Below, one piece after another: positions 41,404-50,697 of a DNA stretch of 64,000 nucleotides; position 1 is the stretch's first letter; every line of letters begins with the position of its first letter. The translations under genes were made by a program, and so were the position numbers. This DNA is from JAJPKK01 sp963807015. GTDB lineage: Bacteria; Pseudomonadota; Alphaproteobacteria; Rhizobiales; Xanthobacteraceae. A model generated the notes under the pieces. The model did not search any database. It saw only the letters and a program-made list of their open reading frames with translations, and was not told where the DNA came from. The stretch covers positions 124,001-188,000 of the forward strand of contig CAWEAS010000009.1 of assembly GCA_963807015.1 (NCBI GenBank), written 5' to 3'.

Positions 41404-44013
41404 GTGAAAATGGCACGGGTTGCGCGTCGACATCGGGTGTTGAGCCTGGTCGCGGGTTTGGCGGCGTTGCCATGCCTGATCGGCAGCGCGCTGGCGCAAT
41501 GTCCCTATAATTGCCCGCCCGTCTATTCCTGCACGCCGTTCTCGGATTCGAGGTGCGGCAACACCGAAACGATGGGCGCGAGCCAAGCCGTCGGGCAACT
41601 CACGTCGAATCAGCAGCAGGCGACGTTCGGCTCCATCGAAGGAATTCTGCAGGGCTATCGCGATCAGTTTCAGAACCCCGGCTATCCGGGCTATCCGCCT
41701 GTAGGCGTGTACGTGCCGCCGCCGGTCAATGGCACCGGGCCCGGCACCCGCAACGGCGGCAACACGATTCCAAATCCGACCACGACGTTTCAGACCAATC
41801 CGGTCACGCCGGGGCCGCGCCCCGGCGAGTTGCCGTTCAACCCGGGTCCGCCGGTGACGACGGGACCGTCGCCCGGCCCGGGCAACGGCCGCACTTCGAA
41901 CGAGCAGCTCTACAGCGGCGTGCCGCCGCCGGGCGAAACGCAATTCATTCCGAACGAAGTGCTGCTGCAGGTGGTCAACACAGTCACGCCAGCCCAGTTG
42001 ACGCAGATCTTTCAGCAGCTCGGGCTGACGGTCATCTCGGCGCAGCCGCTTCCGCTTGTGGGGCGCACCCTCTATCGGCTCAGCTTCCCGGCCGGTGGCG
42101 ACATCCGCGCCATCATCCGGTCGCTGGAGAGCGACCAGATCATCGCGTCGGCGCAGCCGAACTATCTGTTCATTCTCGCGCGCGACATGCCGATCGCGGT
42201 CGCGCCGAACATGAAGGTCGCGCAAAACACGCCGGCCGGTAGCCTCGCGCCGGGTGCGCCCCTGCCGGCGGGCGATCCGGCGCAGTTCGTCATCGACAAG
42301 CTGCACCTCGTGGCCGCACACCGGCTCGCGACCGGGCGCAATGTATCCGTCGCCGTCGTCGATTCCGAAATCGATGAAGCCAATCCCGACCTGCGCGGCG
42401 CCGTCAGGGAACGCTACGACGCGACGGCGACACCAAGCAGCCCGCAGACCCACGGCACCAACATGGCCGGAGCAGTCGCCGCGCACATGCGTCTGCTCGG
42501 CATAGCGCCCGCCGCGAACATCATCGGGATCAAGGCGTTCGTTGAGGGCACCACGGGCGTCAACGGCTCGAGCGAGCAGATCCTCAAGGGATTAGATCAC
42601 GCCGCCAGCACCGGCGCGCGCATCATCAATATGAGCTTCGCCGGACCGCGCGATCCGATGCTGGAGCGCTTGCTCACCGCGGCCTACGACAAGAACCTCA
42701 TCCTGATCGCGGCCGCCGGCAATGGCGGCCCGCGCGCGGCGCCGATGTTTCCCGGCGCCGATCCTCATGTCATCGCGGTAACGGCGAGCGACAGCGACGA
42801 CCGGCCGTTTACCGGCGCAAACCGCGGCAAGTACATCGCGCTCACGGCGCCGGGCGTCGATGTGCTGGTGCCGTCGGTGGGCGATGGATACGGGTTCACG
42901 ACGGGCACGTCGGTCGCAGCCGCGAATGTCTCGGGCGTGGTCGCGCTGCTGCTCGAACGCTACCCGACACTGACACCGGCGCAGGTGCGCACGGCGCTGA
43001 CGCGCACCGCCAAAGTCATCCTGCCGAACGACAAGGCCTTCCAGACCGGGGCCGGCCTCGTCGATCCGGTCGCGGCGCTCGAATATCTGACGCGCAGTGC
43101 AGACGGCAGTGCGTTCGGAAAAGCCCTGGCGTATGCGCCGAGCCCGGCGAACAATAATCCGCTCGCGCAGCCATACTACAAGGAGCCGATCTACCGGGCG
43201 CCGCCGATCCTGCCGCCGACGTGGTCGTTCTGGACCAAAGGGATCGGCGATTGGGAGCATCGCGGGGCGCTCAACGCCACCGACCTGCCGCGGACCATCA
43301 ATAGTTACGGCATCAACTCCGGCTTCGATCACCGCTGGTGGAATGTGTTCGCGCCGGGCGATTATCTTGTCACCGGCGTGTTCGGCAGCTGGATGCAGAC
43401 GAATGCCTCCTTCAGCACCATTCCGGCGCAGGTCCAGATGAACGGGCCCGGCGTCGGTGCTTACGCCATGTGGGCATGGGGCGGATTTTCGACCGACGTT
43501 ATCGGCAAGGGCGATTTCCTGGACCTCGCCGAAGGTTTTGGCGGCACCGCGCCCAATGCGAACTTGCGCGTGACGGTGCCGGGCGTGGCCGAGAACATCA
43601 ATTACAAGTTCCGCGTCGGCCAGGTTTCCTTCGTCGAGCCGACGATGGGCTACATGCTCACCCGCACGCTGTTCGACGGTTCAGCGGCGGCGAATGGTTT
43701 GCAGGACGCGACAACGCTGCGGGTGCAGGGTGGTGCACGCTTCGGGACGGTGATCGATCTCTACGGCACGGTCGTGGTGCCAAGCCTCACTACGCTGATC
43801 TACGAGAACGCCATTGCCCAGGGCACGGCGATCATCACCAACCCGGGACTGCCGCTGACTCCGACCGATGCCGGCCAGATCCGCGGCGAAGTTATCCCGA
43901 AGGTCGATTTCTATTTCGGCGGCGGCTATCGGGCTTTTGTCGAGGGCGGCGTGCGGTTCGGCCACGATCTCGTCGGCGGCGCCGCCCGGGTCGGCTTGCA
44001 GAAGCAGTGGTGA
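41404..44013 (+). CDS. Subtilisin-like (S8) serine protease with autotransporter-like C-terminal barrel
   Basis: An 869-residue protein. After a signal region (about 1-32, ending GSALAQ) comes a Cys-containing and then Pro/Gly/Thr-rich linker (about 33-175), a propeptide-like segment (NEVLLQVVNTVTPAQLTQIF), and an S8 peptidase domain (about 290-565) with Asp 320 in VAVVDSEID, His 350 in THGTNMAG and Ser 503 in TTGTSVAAANVSG. The last about 270 residues are beta-strand-rich with alternating hydrophobics and end in Trp (RVGLQKQW), as outer-membrane barrels do. It is probably a secreted or surface protease. GTG 41404 has GAGGGGG eight bases upstream; ATG 41410 and ATG 41371 are alternatives. Confidence 0.82.
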   Translation: MKMARVARRHRVLSLVAGLAALPCLIGSALAQCPYNCPPVYSCTPFSDSRCGNTETMGASQAVGQLTSNQQQATFGSIEGILQGYRDQFQNPGYPGYPPVGVYVPPPVNGTGPGTRNGGNTIPNPTTTFQTNPVTPGPRPGELPFNPGPPVTTGPSPGPGNGRTSNEQLYSGVPPPGETQFIPNEVLLQVVNTVTPAQLTQIFQQLGLTVISAQPLPLVGRTLYRLSFPAGGDIRAIIRSLESDQIIASAQPNYLFILARDMPIAVAPNMKVAQNTPAGSLAPGAPLPAGDPAQFVIDKLHLVAAHRLATGRNVSVAVVDSEIDEANPDLRGAVRERYDATATPSSPQTHGTNMAGAVAAHMRLLGIAPAANIIGIKAFVEGTTGVNGSSEQILKGLDHAASTGARIINMSFAGPRDPMLERLLTAAYDKNLILIAAAGNGGPRAAPMFPGADPHVIAVTASDSDDRPFTGANRGKYIALTAPGVDVLVPSVGDGYGFTTGTSVAAANVSGVVALLLERYPTLTPAQVRTALTRTAKVILPNDKAFQTGAGLVDPVAALEYLTRSADGSAFGKALAYAPSPANNNPLAQPYYKEPIYRAPPILPPTWSFWTKGIGDWEHRGALNATDLPRTINSYGINSGFDHRWWNVFAPGDYLVTGVFGSWMQTNASFSTIPAQVQMNGPGVGAYAMWAWGGFSTDVIGKGDFLDLAEGFGGTAPNANLRVTVPGVAENINYKFRVGQVSFVEPTMGYMLTRTLFDGSAAANGLQDATTLRVQGGARFGTVIDLYGTVVVPSLTTLIYENAIAQGTAIITNPGLPLTPTDAGQIRGEVIPKVDFYFGGGYRAFVEGGVRFGHDLVGGAARVGLQKQW

Positions 44014-44040
44014 ACCGGCAGGTGTAGCCCAACGAGCGCT

Positions 44041-44140
44041 GTAGCCCGGATGAGCGAACGCGCGCGTTCGCGATATCCGGGGATGGCCTATCCTCTGATG
44101 AAGCGCCGCCCCGGATATCGCTTCGCTCATCCGGGCTACA
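44041..44140. repeat. Long palindromic intergenic repeat, family C
   Basis: GTAGCCCGGATGAGCGAA at the left pairs with TTCGCTCATCCGGGCTAC-type sequence at the right, and CGATATCCGGGG pairs with CCCCGGATATCG inside. It lies directly after the subtilase gene and 13 bases before a family A element. Confidence 0.82.
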
Positions 44141-44152
44141 GTCGCTGGATCG

Positions 44153-44259
44153 GTCATTCCGGGGGCCGAGCGCAGCGAGGCAGCCCGGAATCCACACTCC
44201 GCAGTCGGTGATCATGGAGTCCGGGCCGCCTCCGCTTCGCTGCGGCTCCCCGGAATGAC
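44153..44259. repeat. Long palindromic intergenic repeat, family A, copy 2
   Basis: Begins GTCATTCCGGGGGCCGAGCG and ends CCCCGGAATGAC; highly similar to 40062-40167. It separates the convergent subtilase and P450 genes. Confidence 0.85.
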
Positions 44260-44285
44260 TACGCTGAGATGAGATCGCGCTGCGC

Positions 44286-45656
44286 TCACGCGCGTTGCGT
44301 CAGCCGGAACGGGGCGGGGCGGTTCGGGTGCGTCACGATGACGGCGGCCGGCAGCACCGGCTCGTCGTCCGCAAGCGCGACGTCGAAGCGCTGGATCATT
44401 GCCGCGAGCACCAGCACCGCTTCGGTCAACGCAAGCTGCGCGCCGACGCACACGCGCGGGCCGGCGCCGAACGGCATGAAGGCGAAGCGGTGCGGCTCCT
44501 CGCCGAGGAAGCGCGACGGATCGAAAGCGTCGGGGTTCGTCCACAGCTTGCGATGCCGGTGCAGCACCCATGGCGCGATCATCACCAGCGATCCCTTCGG
44601 GATGGCAGTGTCGCCGGCCTGGTCCGGTCCGTTCGCCAGGCGGGCGATGGCGAATGCCGGCGGATAAAGCCGCAGCGCCTCGTTGACGACGGCGCGAGTG
44701 TAGACGAGGCGCGACAGCGCGCCGGCGGCGCCCTCGGGGCCGAGATCGAGACCGCGCACTTCGTCGGCGACGCGCGCCTGCACGTCTGGCGCCGAAGCGA
44801 GGAGATACATCGACCAGAACAGCGTCAGCGCCGTGGTCTCGTGGCCGGCGACGATCATGGTCGCCATCTGGTCGCGCAGCTGCGCTCGCGAGAACGCGGC
44901 GCCGGTTTCGGGGTCGCGCGCGGCGAGCAGCATGTCGAAGAGATCGCGCGGCTTCTCCGCCGGTGGCGACGCGAGGCGCGCGTCGATGATCGCGTCCATC
45001 AAGCCGATCCAGCGCTTGCGAAACCGGGCGCGGGCGAGATCGCGCAACGTCGGGATTGCGACCGGGAGCATGAGGTCGAGGAAATAGGGCTGGCCCAAAC
45101 GGGTAGCGAAATCCGCGATCATCTTGCGCATGGCGGCGCCGTGCTGGGTCATCTCCAGCGAGAACATGGAGCGCGCGGCGATTTCGAGCGCGAGGAACTG
45201 GACCGTCCCCAGAATATCGACCGGCTTGTCGCTCGAAGCGGTGAGGCGGGTGATCGTTTCCGCGGTGGCGCTCGCGATGTGGCGCGCGAGGATCGGCACC
45301 ACACGCGGGGAAAGCGCCGGCGCAATGGTACGGCGCTGGTGGCGCCAATCCTCGCCTTCGCTCAGCAGCAGGCCATCGCCGATGATCGGACGCAGAATGC
45401 GGATCGTCGCCGCGGTCCGCCGATAGTTGGCGGTGTTGTCCACCAACACATGATGGATGGCATCGGGCGCGTTGAGCAGAAATCGCCGGCGGCCGAACGC
45501 GGAGCCTGAGAGCACATCCTCCTCGTAGGCGGCCTTCGACCATCCGGCGAGCGCATTGGTGCGAAGGGCGCGGAGGAAGCCGAACCAGCCGATCCGCTCG
45601 GAGGCGGGCTCCGGCCGCGGCGGCACGAACAGCGTTGGCGCGTGCACGTTCATCAT
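44286..45656 (-). CDS. Cytochrome P450
   Basis: A 456-residue soluble P450. Diagnostic motifs: I-helix oxygen-activation site VAGHETTALT (about 274-283), K-helix EALRLYPP (ExxR), and the haem-binding loop FMPFGAGPRVCVGAQLA with the axial Cys at about 402. RRTIAPALSP corresponds to the C helix (WRHQRR). No signal or membrane anchor is seen, so it is cytoplasmic and must receive electrons from a ferredoxin system, none of which is encoded nearby. Substrate unknown; it stands alone between palindromic repeats and the divergent ABC operon. ATG codons at 45656 and 45653 are equivalent starts. Confidence 0.9.
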   Translation of the reverse strand: MMNVHAPTLFVPPRPEPASERIGWFGFLRALRTNALAGWSKAAYEEDVLSGSAFGRRRFLLNAPDAIHHVLVDNTANYRRTAATIRILRPIIGDGLLLSEGEDWRHQRRTIAPALSPRVVPILARHIASATAETITRLTASSDKPVDILGTVQFLALEIAARSMFSLEMTQHGAAMRKMIADFATRLGQPYFLDLMLPVAIPTLRDLARARFRKRWIGLMDAIIDARLASPPAEKPRDLFDMLLAARDPETGAAFSRAQLRDQMATMIVAGHETTALTLFWSMYLLASAPDVQARVADEVRGLDLGPEGAAGALSRLVYTRAVVNEALRLYPPAFAIARLANGPDQAGDTAIPKGSLVMIAPWVLHRHRKLWTNPDAFDPSRFLGEEPHRFAFMPFGAGPRVCVGAQLALTEAVLVLAAMIQRFDVALADDEPVLPAAVIVTHPNRPAPFRLTQRA

Positions 45657-45884
45657 GGCGCAGCGATATTGGCTTTCCCGATGGCGATCTGATGGCGGGC
45701 GCCGGCGGAAGCGGCGGCAATTGGCCGCTGCCGGCGCATCTCATTGTCACACAAGGTTTGGCCCGGAGATTCCGTGTTATGGTTACCAAAATGACGCAAT
45801 AATTGCCGGCTTCGCCCCGTTGACGGGGGACGAAGAAACGCAGGCTTTGTCGGGGCTCTCCCCGACGCGGGGAAGGGAGCCCAC

Positions 45885-46781
45885 GTGCTGACCGCGTTTG
45901 CCATCGTGACCGACGGTCTCGTCTACGCGGCCTATCTCTTTCTCGTGGCAGCCGGACTGTCGTTGATCTGCGGGGTGATGAAGATCCTCAACGTCACCCA
46001 TGGTTCGTTTTACGCCTTCGGCGCCTATGGCGCGGCGACGGCGGTCGGCATCTATGTCGATCTCGGCATCGAAGATGCGTTCGGCTTTCTCCTGATGATC
46101 GCGCTCGCGATGGCGATCGGCGCCGTCATCGGCTTCATCCTTGAGCGCGGCATCCTGCGCTTCGTCTATGGCCGCGACGAGGTCGTGATCGTACTCGTCA
46201 CCTATGCCGTGTTCCTGATCCTGGAGGACGTCATCACCTTGATCTGGGGCCCGCGCAGCTACGGGGCCTACCAGCCGATGGTCGCCGCGGGCAACATCGA
46301 ACTCGGCGGGCTGATCCTCTCGAATTACGACATCGGCCTCGTCGCCATCGCGGCGCTGCTCGCGGCCTTCGGATATTGGGCGCTCAACTTCACCCGCTAC
46401 GGCCGCCTGCTCGCTGTCGTGATCTTCGATCGCGAGACGGCGGCGGCCTTCGGCGTCAACGTCAAGACGATCTACACGGCAACCTTCGTCATTGGCGCGA
46501 TGCTGGGCGCATTGGGCGGCGCGATGATGGCGCCGAAAATTTCGGTGACCCAGGGCATCGGCGTCGAGATCATCGTGCTCGCCTTCGCGGTGGTGGCGAT
46601 CGGCGGCATGGGGTCGATCGAAGGGGCGATGATCGGCGCGCTCATCGTCGGCTTCGTGCGGGCCGCCGCGGTCCATCTCCTGCCGCAGCTTGAGCTGTTC
46701 GTGATCTACGCCGTCATGGCGCTCGTCCTCGTCTTCCGCCCCTATGGCCTGATCTCGCAGGCAACGCCGCGAAAGATCTGA
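45885..46781 (+). CDS. livH: Branched-chain amino acid-type ABC transporter permease (LivH-like)
   Basis: A 298-residue inner-membrane permease of the LivH family: GLVYAAYLFLVAAGLSLICGVMKILNVTHGSFYAFGAYGA at the N terminus, a central cytoplasmic loop with FGVNVKTIYTATFVIGAMLGALGGAMMAPK, and VVAIGGMGSIEGAMIGALIVG near the end; about eight helices. GTG 45885 follows GGAAGGGAG. It is the first gene of a tightly spaced plus-strand operon with the LivM, LivG and LivF homologues. The substrate may be an amino acid, amide, urea or aromatic acid; the symbol denotes family, not proven ligand. Confidence 0.88.
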   Translation: MLTAFAIVTDGLVYAAYLFLVAAGLSLICGVMKILNVTHGSFYAFGAYGAATAVGIYVDLGIEDAFGFLLMIALAMAIGAVIGFILERGILRFVYGRDEVVIVLVTYAVFLILEDVITLIWGPRSYGAYQPMVAAGNIELGGLILSNYDIGLVAIAALLAAFGYWALNFTRYGRLLAVVIFDRETAAAFGVNVKTIYTATFVIGAMLGALGGAMMAPKISVTQGIGVEIIVLAFAVVAIGGMGSIEGAMIGALIVGFVRAAAVHLLPQLELFVIYAVMALVLVFRPYGLISQATPRKI

Positions 46782-46782
46782 C

Positions 46783-47721
46783 ATGCGCCGCGCCGACGTT
46801 CTCGGAGTGGGCGCGTTTGTGGTGGTTGCCGCGGTGGCCCCGGCGTTGCCGGCGTGGCTCGTCTCGCTTGCAACCGTTGCATTCGCCAACGCCCTTGTGG
46901 TGCTCGGCCTTGTGATTTTGTGGCGCAACGGTCTCGTGCCGTTCGGGCAGGCGCTGTTCTATGCCGTCGGCGCTTACGCGGTCGCGCTGCTCGGCCGTTT
47001 CACCCCCGTGCGCGACGTCTTCCTGGTCGTCGCTGCCGGCGCCGTCGCGGCGGGCATTTTTGCCTGGCTGATCGGATATCTCCTCGCGCGCTATCGCGAA
47101 ATCTATTTCGCGATGCTGAGCCTTGCGATGTCGATGATCCTCTACGGCGTACTGGTGAAGACCGAGGTACTCGGCTCGACCGACGGCTTTCATGTCGAGG
47201 CCGGGAGTTTCTTCGGCTTTCGCCCTGAAGGCCGGGCACTCAACCTTGCCCTGTTCTGGCTGGTGCTCGGCTTCTGCGCCGCCGCATCATGGGCGGTGGC
47301 ATTGTTCTTTCGAACGGTTGCGGGTGCGCTCGCGGCGCCCGCCCGCGACAATGAGATCCGGCTTGAATATCTCGGCATTTCGGTCGACCGGCTCATTCAC
47401 CTGGAGCTCGTCATCTCGGGCATTCTCGCCGGCATCGGCGGCGCGCTCGCGGCGCTCGCGGTCGGCCATGTCGATCCCAACATGGCCTATTGGACCACGT
47501 CGGGCGGCTTCGTGTTCGTGACCATTCTCGCGGGCGCGCAATCGATCGCGGCGGTGTTCATCGGCTCGTTCTTCTTCGAACTGGTGCGCTCGATCGCGCT
47601 CGATGTCCTGCCCGACACCTGGCAGATGGCGCTCGGCACCGTGCTGCTGCTGACGATCCTCTTCCTCCCCGAGGGGCTCGGTTCGCTCGGCACGCGCTTC
47701 AGACGCGAGGCCGGCAAATGA
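46783..47721 (+). CDS. livM: Branched-chain amino acid-type ABC transporter permease (LivM-like)
   Basis: A 312-residue permease starting one base after the LivH-like stop. LivM marks are VVLGLVILWRNGLVPFGQALFYAVGAYAVALL, GYLLARYREIYFAMLSLAMSMILYGVLVK and the cytoplasmic coupling loop with RDNEIRLEYLGISVDRLIHLELVISGILAGIGGALAAL, followed by GGFVFVTILAGAQSIAAVFIGSFFFEL. About nine hydrophobic helices. Partner of the preceding permease and of the two ATPases. Confidence 0.88.
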   Translation: MRRADVLGVGAFVVVAAVAPALPAWLVSLATVAFANALVVLGLVILWRNGLVPFGQALFYAVGAYAVALLGRFTPVRDVFLVVAAGAVAAGIFAWLIGYLLARYREIYFAMLSLAMSMILYGVLVKTEVLGSTDGFHVEAGSFFGFRPEGRALNLALFWLVLGFCAAASWAVALFFRTVAGALAAPARDNEIRLEYLGISVDRLIHLELVISGILAGIGGALAALAVGHVDPNMAYWTTSGGFVFVTILAGAQSIAAVFIGSFFFELVRSIALDVLPDTWQMALGTVLLLTILFLPEGLGSLGTRFRREAGK

Positions 47722-48497
47722 CGGCGGCGCTCTCCGTGCGCGGTCTCGGCAAGAGCTTCGGCTCAATCGTGGCGGCGCGCGACATCACCCTCGATGTGCC
47801 GCCGCGCCAGACCGTCGGCATCATCGGCGCGAACGGCGCCGGCAAGACCACCTTCATCAACATGATTACCGGTCACCTGCGGCCGACTGCCGGCACCATC
47901 CTGTTCGAGGACCGCGACATCACCGGCCGCCCATCGCGCGAGATTACGCGGCTCGGCGTGTCGCGGTCATTCCAGGTCGCGCAAATTTTTCCCTCGCTCA
48001 CCGTCGCCGACAACATGCGGGCAGCAGCGGCAGTCGCTCACGGTAACGGCGGCATCATCGTGCGGGCCTTCGCGCGCCTCGATCGGGAGGAGACGCGCAA
48101 TGCCGCCGCCGAGGCGATGGAGTTGTTCCGCATCGCCGACTACGCGCGCGTGCGTGCGGCGACGCTGCCGCAAGGCATCCGCAAGCTCCTCGATATCGCG
48201 ATGGCGGTGGTCGGCGCGCCGCGCGTGCTTCTGCTCGACGAGCCGACGAGCGGCATCTCGATTGCGGAAAAGTTCTCAGTCATGGAGGTGGTGATGGCGG
48301 CGCTCAAGAGGCGCGATCTGACGGTGCTGTTCGTCGAGCACGACATGGAGATCGTGGCGCGCTTCGCCGATCGCGTGCTCGCGTTCTACGACGGTACGGT
48401 CATCGCCGACGGCTCGCCCGGCGCGGCGCTCGCCGATCCGCGCGTCCAGACCCTCATCAGCGGCACCGGGCCGGGCGGCGGCCGCGGCCATGCTTAG
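47718..48497 (+). CDS. livG: ABC transporter ATPase (LivG-like)
   Basis: A 259-residue ATPase whose ATG overlaps the LivM-like stop by four bases (ATGA). Walker A is GANGAGKTTFINMITGHLRP (about residue 38), with LivG-specific TRLGVSRSFQVAQIFPSLTVADN, a signature-region variant ATLPQGIRKLLDIAMAVVGAPRVLLLDEPTSGI (LPQG in place of LSGG) and FVEHDMEIVARFADRV. The altered signature (LPQGI) is notable though the LivG/BraF group is variable here. Energises import through the adjacent permeases. Confidence 0.88.
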   Translation: MTAALSVRGLGKSFGSIVAARDITLDVPPRQTVGIIGANGAGKTTFINMITGHLRPTAGTILFEDRDITGRPSREITRLGVSRSFQVAQIFPSLTVADNMRAAAAVAHGNGGIIVRAFARLDREETRNAAAEAMELFRIADYARVRAATLPQGIRKLLDIAMAVVGAPRVLLLDEPTSGISIAEKFSVMEVVMAALKRRDLTVLFVEHDMEIVARFADRVLAFYDGTVIADGSPGAALADPRVQTLISGTGPGGGRGHA

Positions 48498-49131
48498 GGT
48501 CGAGAACCTCAGCGTCGCGATCGGGCCGGTGCCGATCATCCGCGGCGCCTCGCTCGCGGTCGCGACCGGGGAGTTCTGCGGGCTGATCGGGCGGAACGGC
48601 GCCGGCAAGACGACGCTGCTGCGCGCGCTGATGGGCGCAATCGCGGCGAGCGGCATCGTCACGCTCGACGATGTCGACCTGTTGGCGGCGCCTCCCCACG
48701 CGCGGGTCGCGCGCGGCATCGGGTACATGCCGGAGGACCGGCGCCTCGTGCCGGCGTTCACCGTCGAGGAGAACATTCGCCTGCCGACCTGGACCACGGC
48801 TGTCGATGGCGTCGAGGCGCGGCTCGACTGGATTTTTTCCGTCATGCCGGAGATGGCGCAGTTTCGTGGCCGGCACTCGCTCGAACTGTCCGGCGGGCAG
48901 CAGAAGATGGTGGCGCTCGCCCGTGCCCTGATGGCCGGCCGTCGCCTGCTGCTGCTGGACGAACCGTTCGAGGGTCTCGCGCCGGCGCTCGCGCGGCGCC
49001 TCGGCGAGGTGATGGCGAGCCTCAAGGGCGAGGGGCTCTCGATTCTGATTGCGGAATCGAACGAGGTCCACGTCGCCGACCTGATGACCCGCGCCTTTCG
49101 GATCGAACGCGGTGAAGTGGCGGCGGGGTAG
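48490..49131 (+). CDS. livF: ABC transporter ATPase (LivF-like)
   Basis: A 213-residue ATPase overlapping the LivG-like gene by eight bases. Walker A GRNGAGKTTLLRALMG, LivF-typical GIGYMPEDRRLVPAFTVEENI, signature LELSGGQQKMVALARALMAGRRLLLLDEPFEGLAP and a D-loop are present. It is shorter than most LivF proteins (about 230-240) because the C terminus ends soon after the H-loop region, where LIAESNEVHV stands in place of the usual LVEQN. No LivK binding-protein gene follows; a convergent NMT1-type binding protein is the nearest candidate. Confidence 0.86.
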   Translation: MLRVENLSVAIGPVPIIRGASLAVATGEFCGLIGRNGAGKTTLLRALMGAIAASGIVTLDDVDLLAAPPHARVARGIGYMPEDRRLVPAFTVEENIRLPTWTTAVDGVEARLDWIFSVMPEMAQFRGRHSLELSGGQQKMVALARALMAGRRLLLLDEPFEGLAPALARRLGEVMASLKGEGLSILIAESNEVHVADLMTRAFRIERGEVAAG

Positions 49132-49149
49132 GATGGGCAAAGCGGCCGC

Positions 49150-49290
49150 GTAGGGTGGGCAAAGCGCGGACGAAGTTCGCGCGTGCCCACGCGGATCATG
49201 CCGCGAGTTTCACTCCGTCAGACGTGGGCACGGCGGCTCCGTGTCGGTGCCGGAACTCCGTCGCCACGGCCGCCTTTGCCCACCCTACGA
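49150..49290. repeat. Long palindromic intergenic repeat, family D
   Basis: GTAGGGTGGGCAAAGCG at the left is mirrored by CGCCTTTGCCCACCCTAC at the right, with inner GCGTGCCCACG/CGTGGGCACG arms. It fills the gap between the convergent LivF-like and binding-protein genes. A partial GGGCAAAGCGGCCGC copy immediately precedes it. Confidence 0.82.
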
Positions 49291-49294
49291 TTCT

Positions 49295-50365
49295 TCATCG
49301 CGCGGCGCCGACCGTCCCGTTGGCGTGCTCGACGAAGCGGTTGGTGTAGGTCGTGGCGACATCGATCGGCGTGCCGGCGACCGCCGGCACCGACTGGCTG
49401 AGCGCGGTGACCACGGCGCGTGCGCCGTTCGGGTCCATCATGCCGGTTTCGGAATACATCGGCATGGTCTTGCGCAGGGCCGCGAGATAGGTCGCTTTGT
49501 CGGACCCGACGATTTCGGGCGGCATCTTGGCCATGATCGCTTCAGCATCATGCGCGTGGATCCAGCGCAACGTCGCGACGACCGCGCTGGCGATCCTTTG
49601 GGTTTCCGCCTCGTGTTTCGCGATCCACTCGGTTCGTGCGTAGAGCACCCCCGAGGGATAATCGGCGCCATAGACGGCGAGCGTGTCCTTTTCGCTTCGG
49701 GTGTCGCTGAGGATTTTCAAATCCTTGTACTTGCGCTCGAGCACGGTCACGGAAGGATCATTCATCACGGCCGCGTCGATCTGGCCCTGCTCCTGCGCTA
49801 CGACCGCGCTGGCGTCGAGGCCGATGCCGGTCACCGAGACGGAATCGGCGTCAATGCCGCTCTTGCGCAGCAGGTATTTCAAGAAGAAATCCGTCGACGA
49901 TCCCGGCGCGGTAACGCCGACGATCTTGCCGGCCAGATCTTTGACCGAGTTGATCGTGTGGGTGCGGCTCGGCGCCACCACGAGCACCAGCCCCGGAAAG
50001 CGGTCGAAGGTGACGAATGCCTGAAGGCTTTGCTTCTGGGCGGCAAGAATGATGCAGTGATCGAAATAGCCCATCACCACGTCGGCGCTCCCGCCCATCA
50101 CCGCGGCCAGCGCTTGCGAGCCGCCGCGGAAATTCACCAGCGCGACATCGACGCCGGCCTCCTCGAATTCACCCAATTGTCCGGCGAGCACGACCGGCAC
50201 ATAACACAAGCAGCTTGCGCCGCCGACCGCGATGGTGACGTGCGGCAAGCCGTCCTTGGCGGCGAGCGGTCCCGAGGCGAGGAGGAGGGGGAAGGGGAGG
50301 GCGCATATCGCGATCATCGCGCGACGGAATAGCCGGCCGAACCGGCTCATCTGCAAGCTGGCCAT
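49295..50365 (-). CDS. ABC transporter substrate-binding protein (NMT1/TauA-like)
   Basis: A 356-residue periplasmic binding protein with a signal peptide (about 1-36). Typical NMT1/ThiY-type blocks are VTIAVGGASCLCYVPVVLAGQLGEFEEAGVDVALVNFRGGSQALAAVMGGSADVVMGYF, VVAPSRTHTINSVKDLAGKIVGVTAPGSSTDFFLKYLL and the KYKDLKILSDTR region. Members bind taurine, nitrate, thiamine precursors, riboflavin or aromatic acids; the ligand here is unknown. ATG 50365 and the internal ATG 50350 are both possible starts. No matching TauC/TauB genes are adjacent; it is convergent with the liv-type operon across a palindromic repeat. Confidence 0.83.
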   Translation of the reverse strand: MASLQMSRFGRLFRRAMIAICALPFPLLLASGPLAAKDGLPHVTIAVGGASCLCYVPVVLAGQLGEFEEAGVDVALVNFRGGSQALAAVMGGSADVVMGYFDHCIILAAQKQSLQAFVTFDRFPGLVLVVAPSRTHTINSVKDLAGKIVGVTAPGSSTDFFLKYLLRKSGIDADSVSVTGIGLDASAVVAQEQGQIDAAVMNDPSVTVLERKYKDLKILSDTRSEKDTLAVYGADYPSGVLYARTEWIAKHEAETQRIASAVVATLRWIHAHDAEAIMAKMPPEIVGSDKATYLAALRKTMPMYSETGMMDPNGARAVVTALSQSVPAVAGTPIDVATTYTNRFVEHANGTVGAAR

Positions 50366-50524
50366 GGGCGTTCCTCATGTTTTTCGATGCGAGGCCGATG
50401 GAGCCGACCGCGTCGTATTTATTTGCGTGGCGTCAAGCAGCGTCTTCGGTTCGCATCATACGCCCAGGAGATCCGATGGACGAGAGCGGCAATCCGCCGC
50501 CGGTCCTTGCGGGCGTCGCGACGT

Positions 50525-50612
50525 GAAGCGGCGAGCCCGGAATCCATACTCCGCAGCCTGTGTTCATGGATTCCGGGCTCGCCTTCGCTTCGCTGCGGCG
50601 CCCCGGAATGAC
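50525..50612. repeat. Palindromic intergenic repeat, family A, copy 3 (left end degenerate)
   Basis: AGCCCGGAATCCATACTCCG and the mirrored CATGGATTCCGGGCT are intact, and the right end GCCCCGGAATGAC is kept, but the left outer arm is lost. The remainder of the 332-base gap between the two minus-strand genes contains the terminator described next and nothing else recognisable. Confidence 0.78.
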
Positions 50613-50632
50613 CAGGTGAAATACCAATCACG

Positions 50633-50668
50633 CAAACGAAAAGCCCCGCCCGGAGGTCCGGGCGGGGC
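50633..50668 (-). terminator. Strong rho-independent terminator
   Basis: GCCCCGCCCGGA (50643-50654) pairs perfectly with TCCGGGCGGGGC (50657-50668). On the minus strand the stem is followed by TTTTCGTTTG. It lies 30 bases after the stop of the haem-c/propeller gene at 50698. Confidence 0.88.
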
Positions 50669-50697
50669 CGTGTTCGTCGCAGCCTTGATCGATCGGC

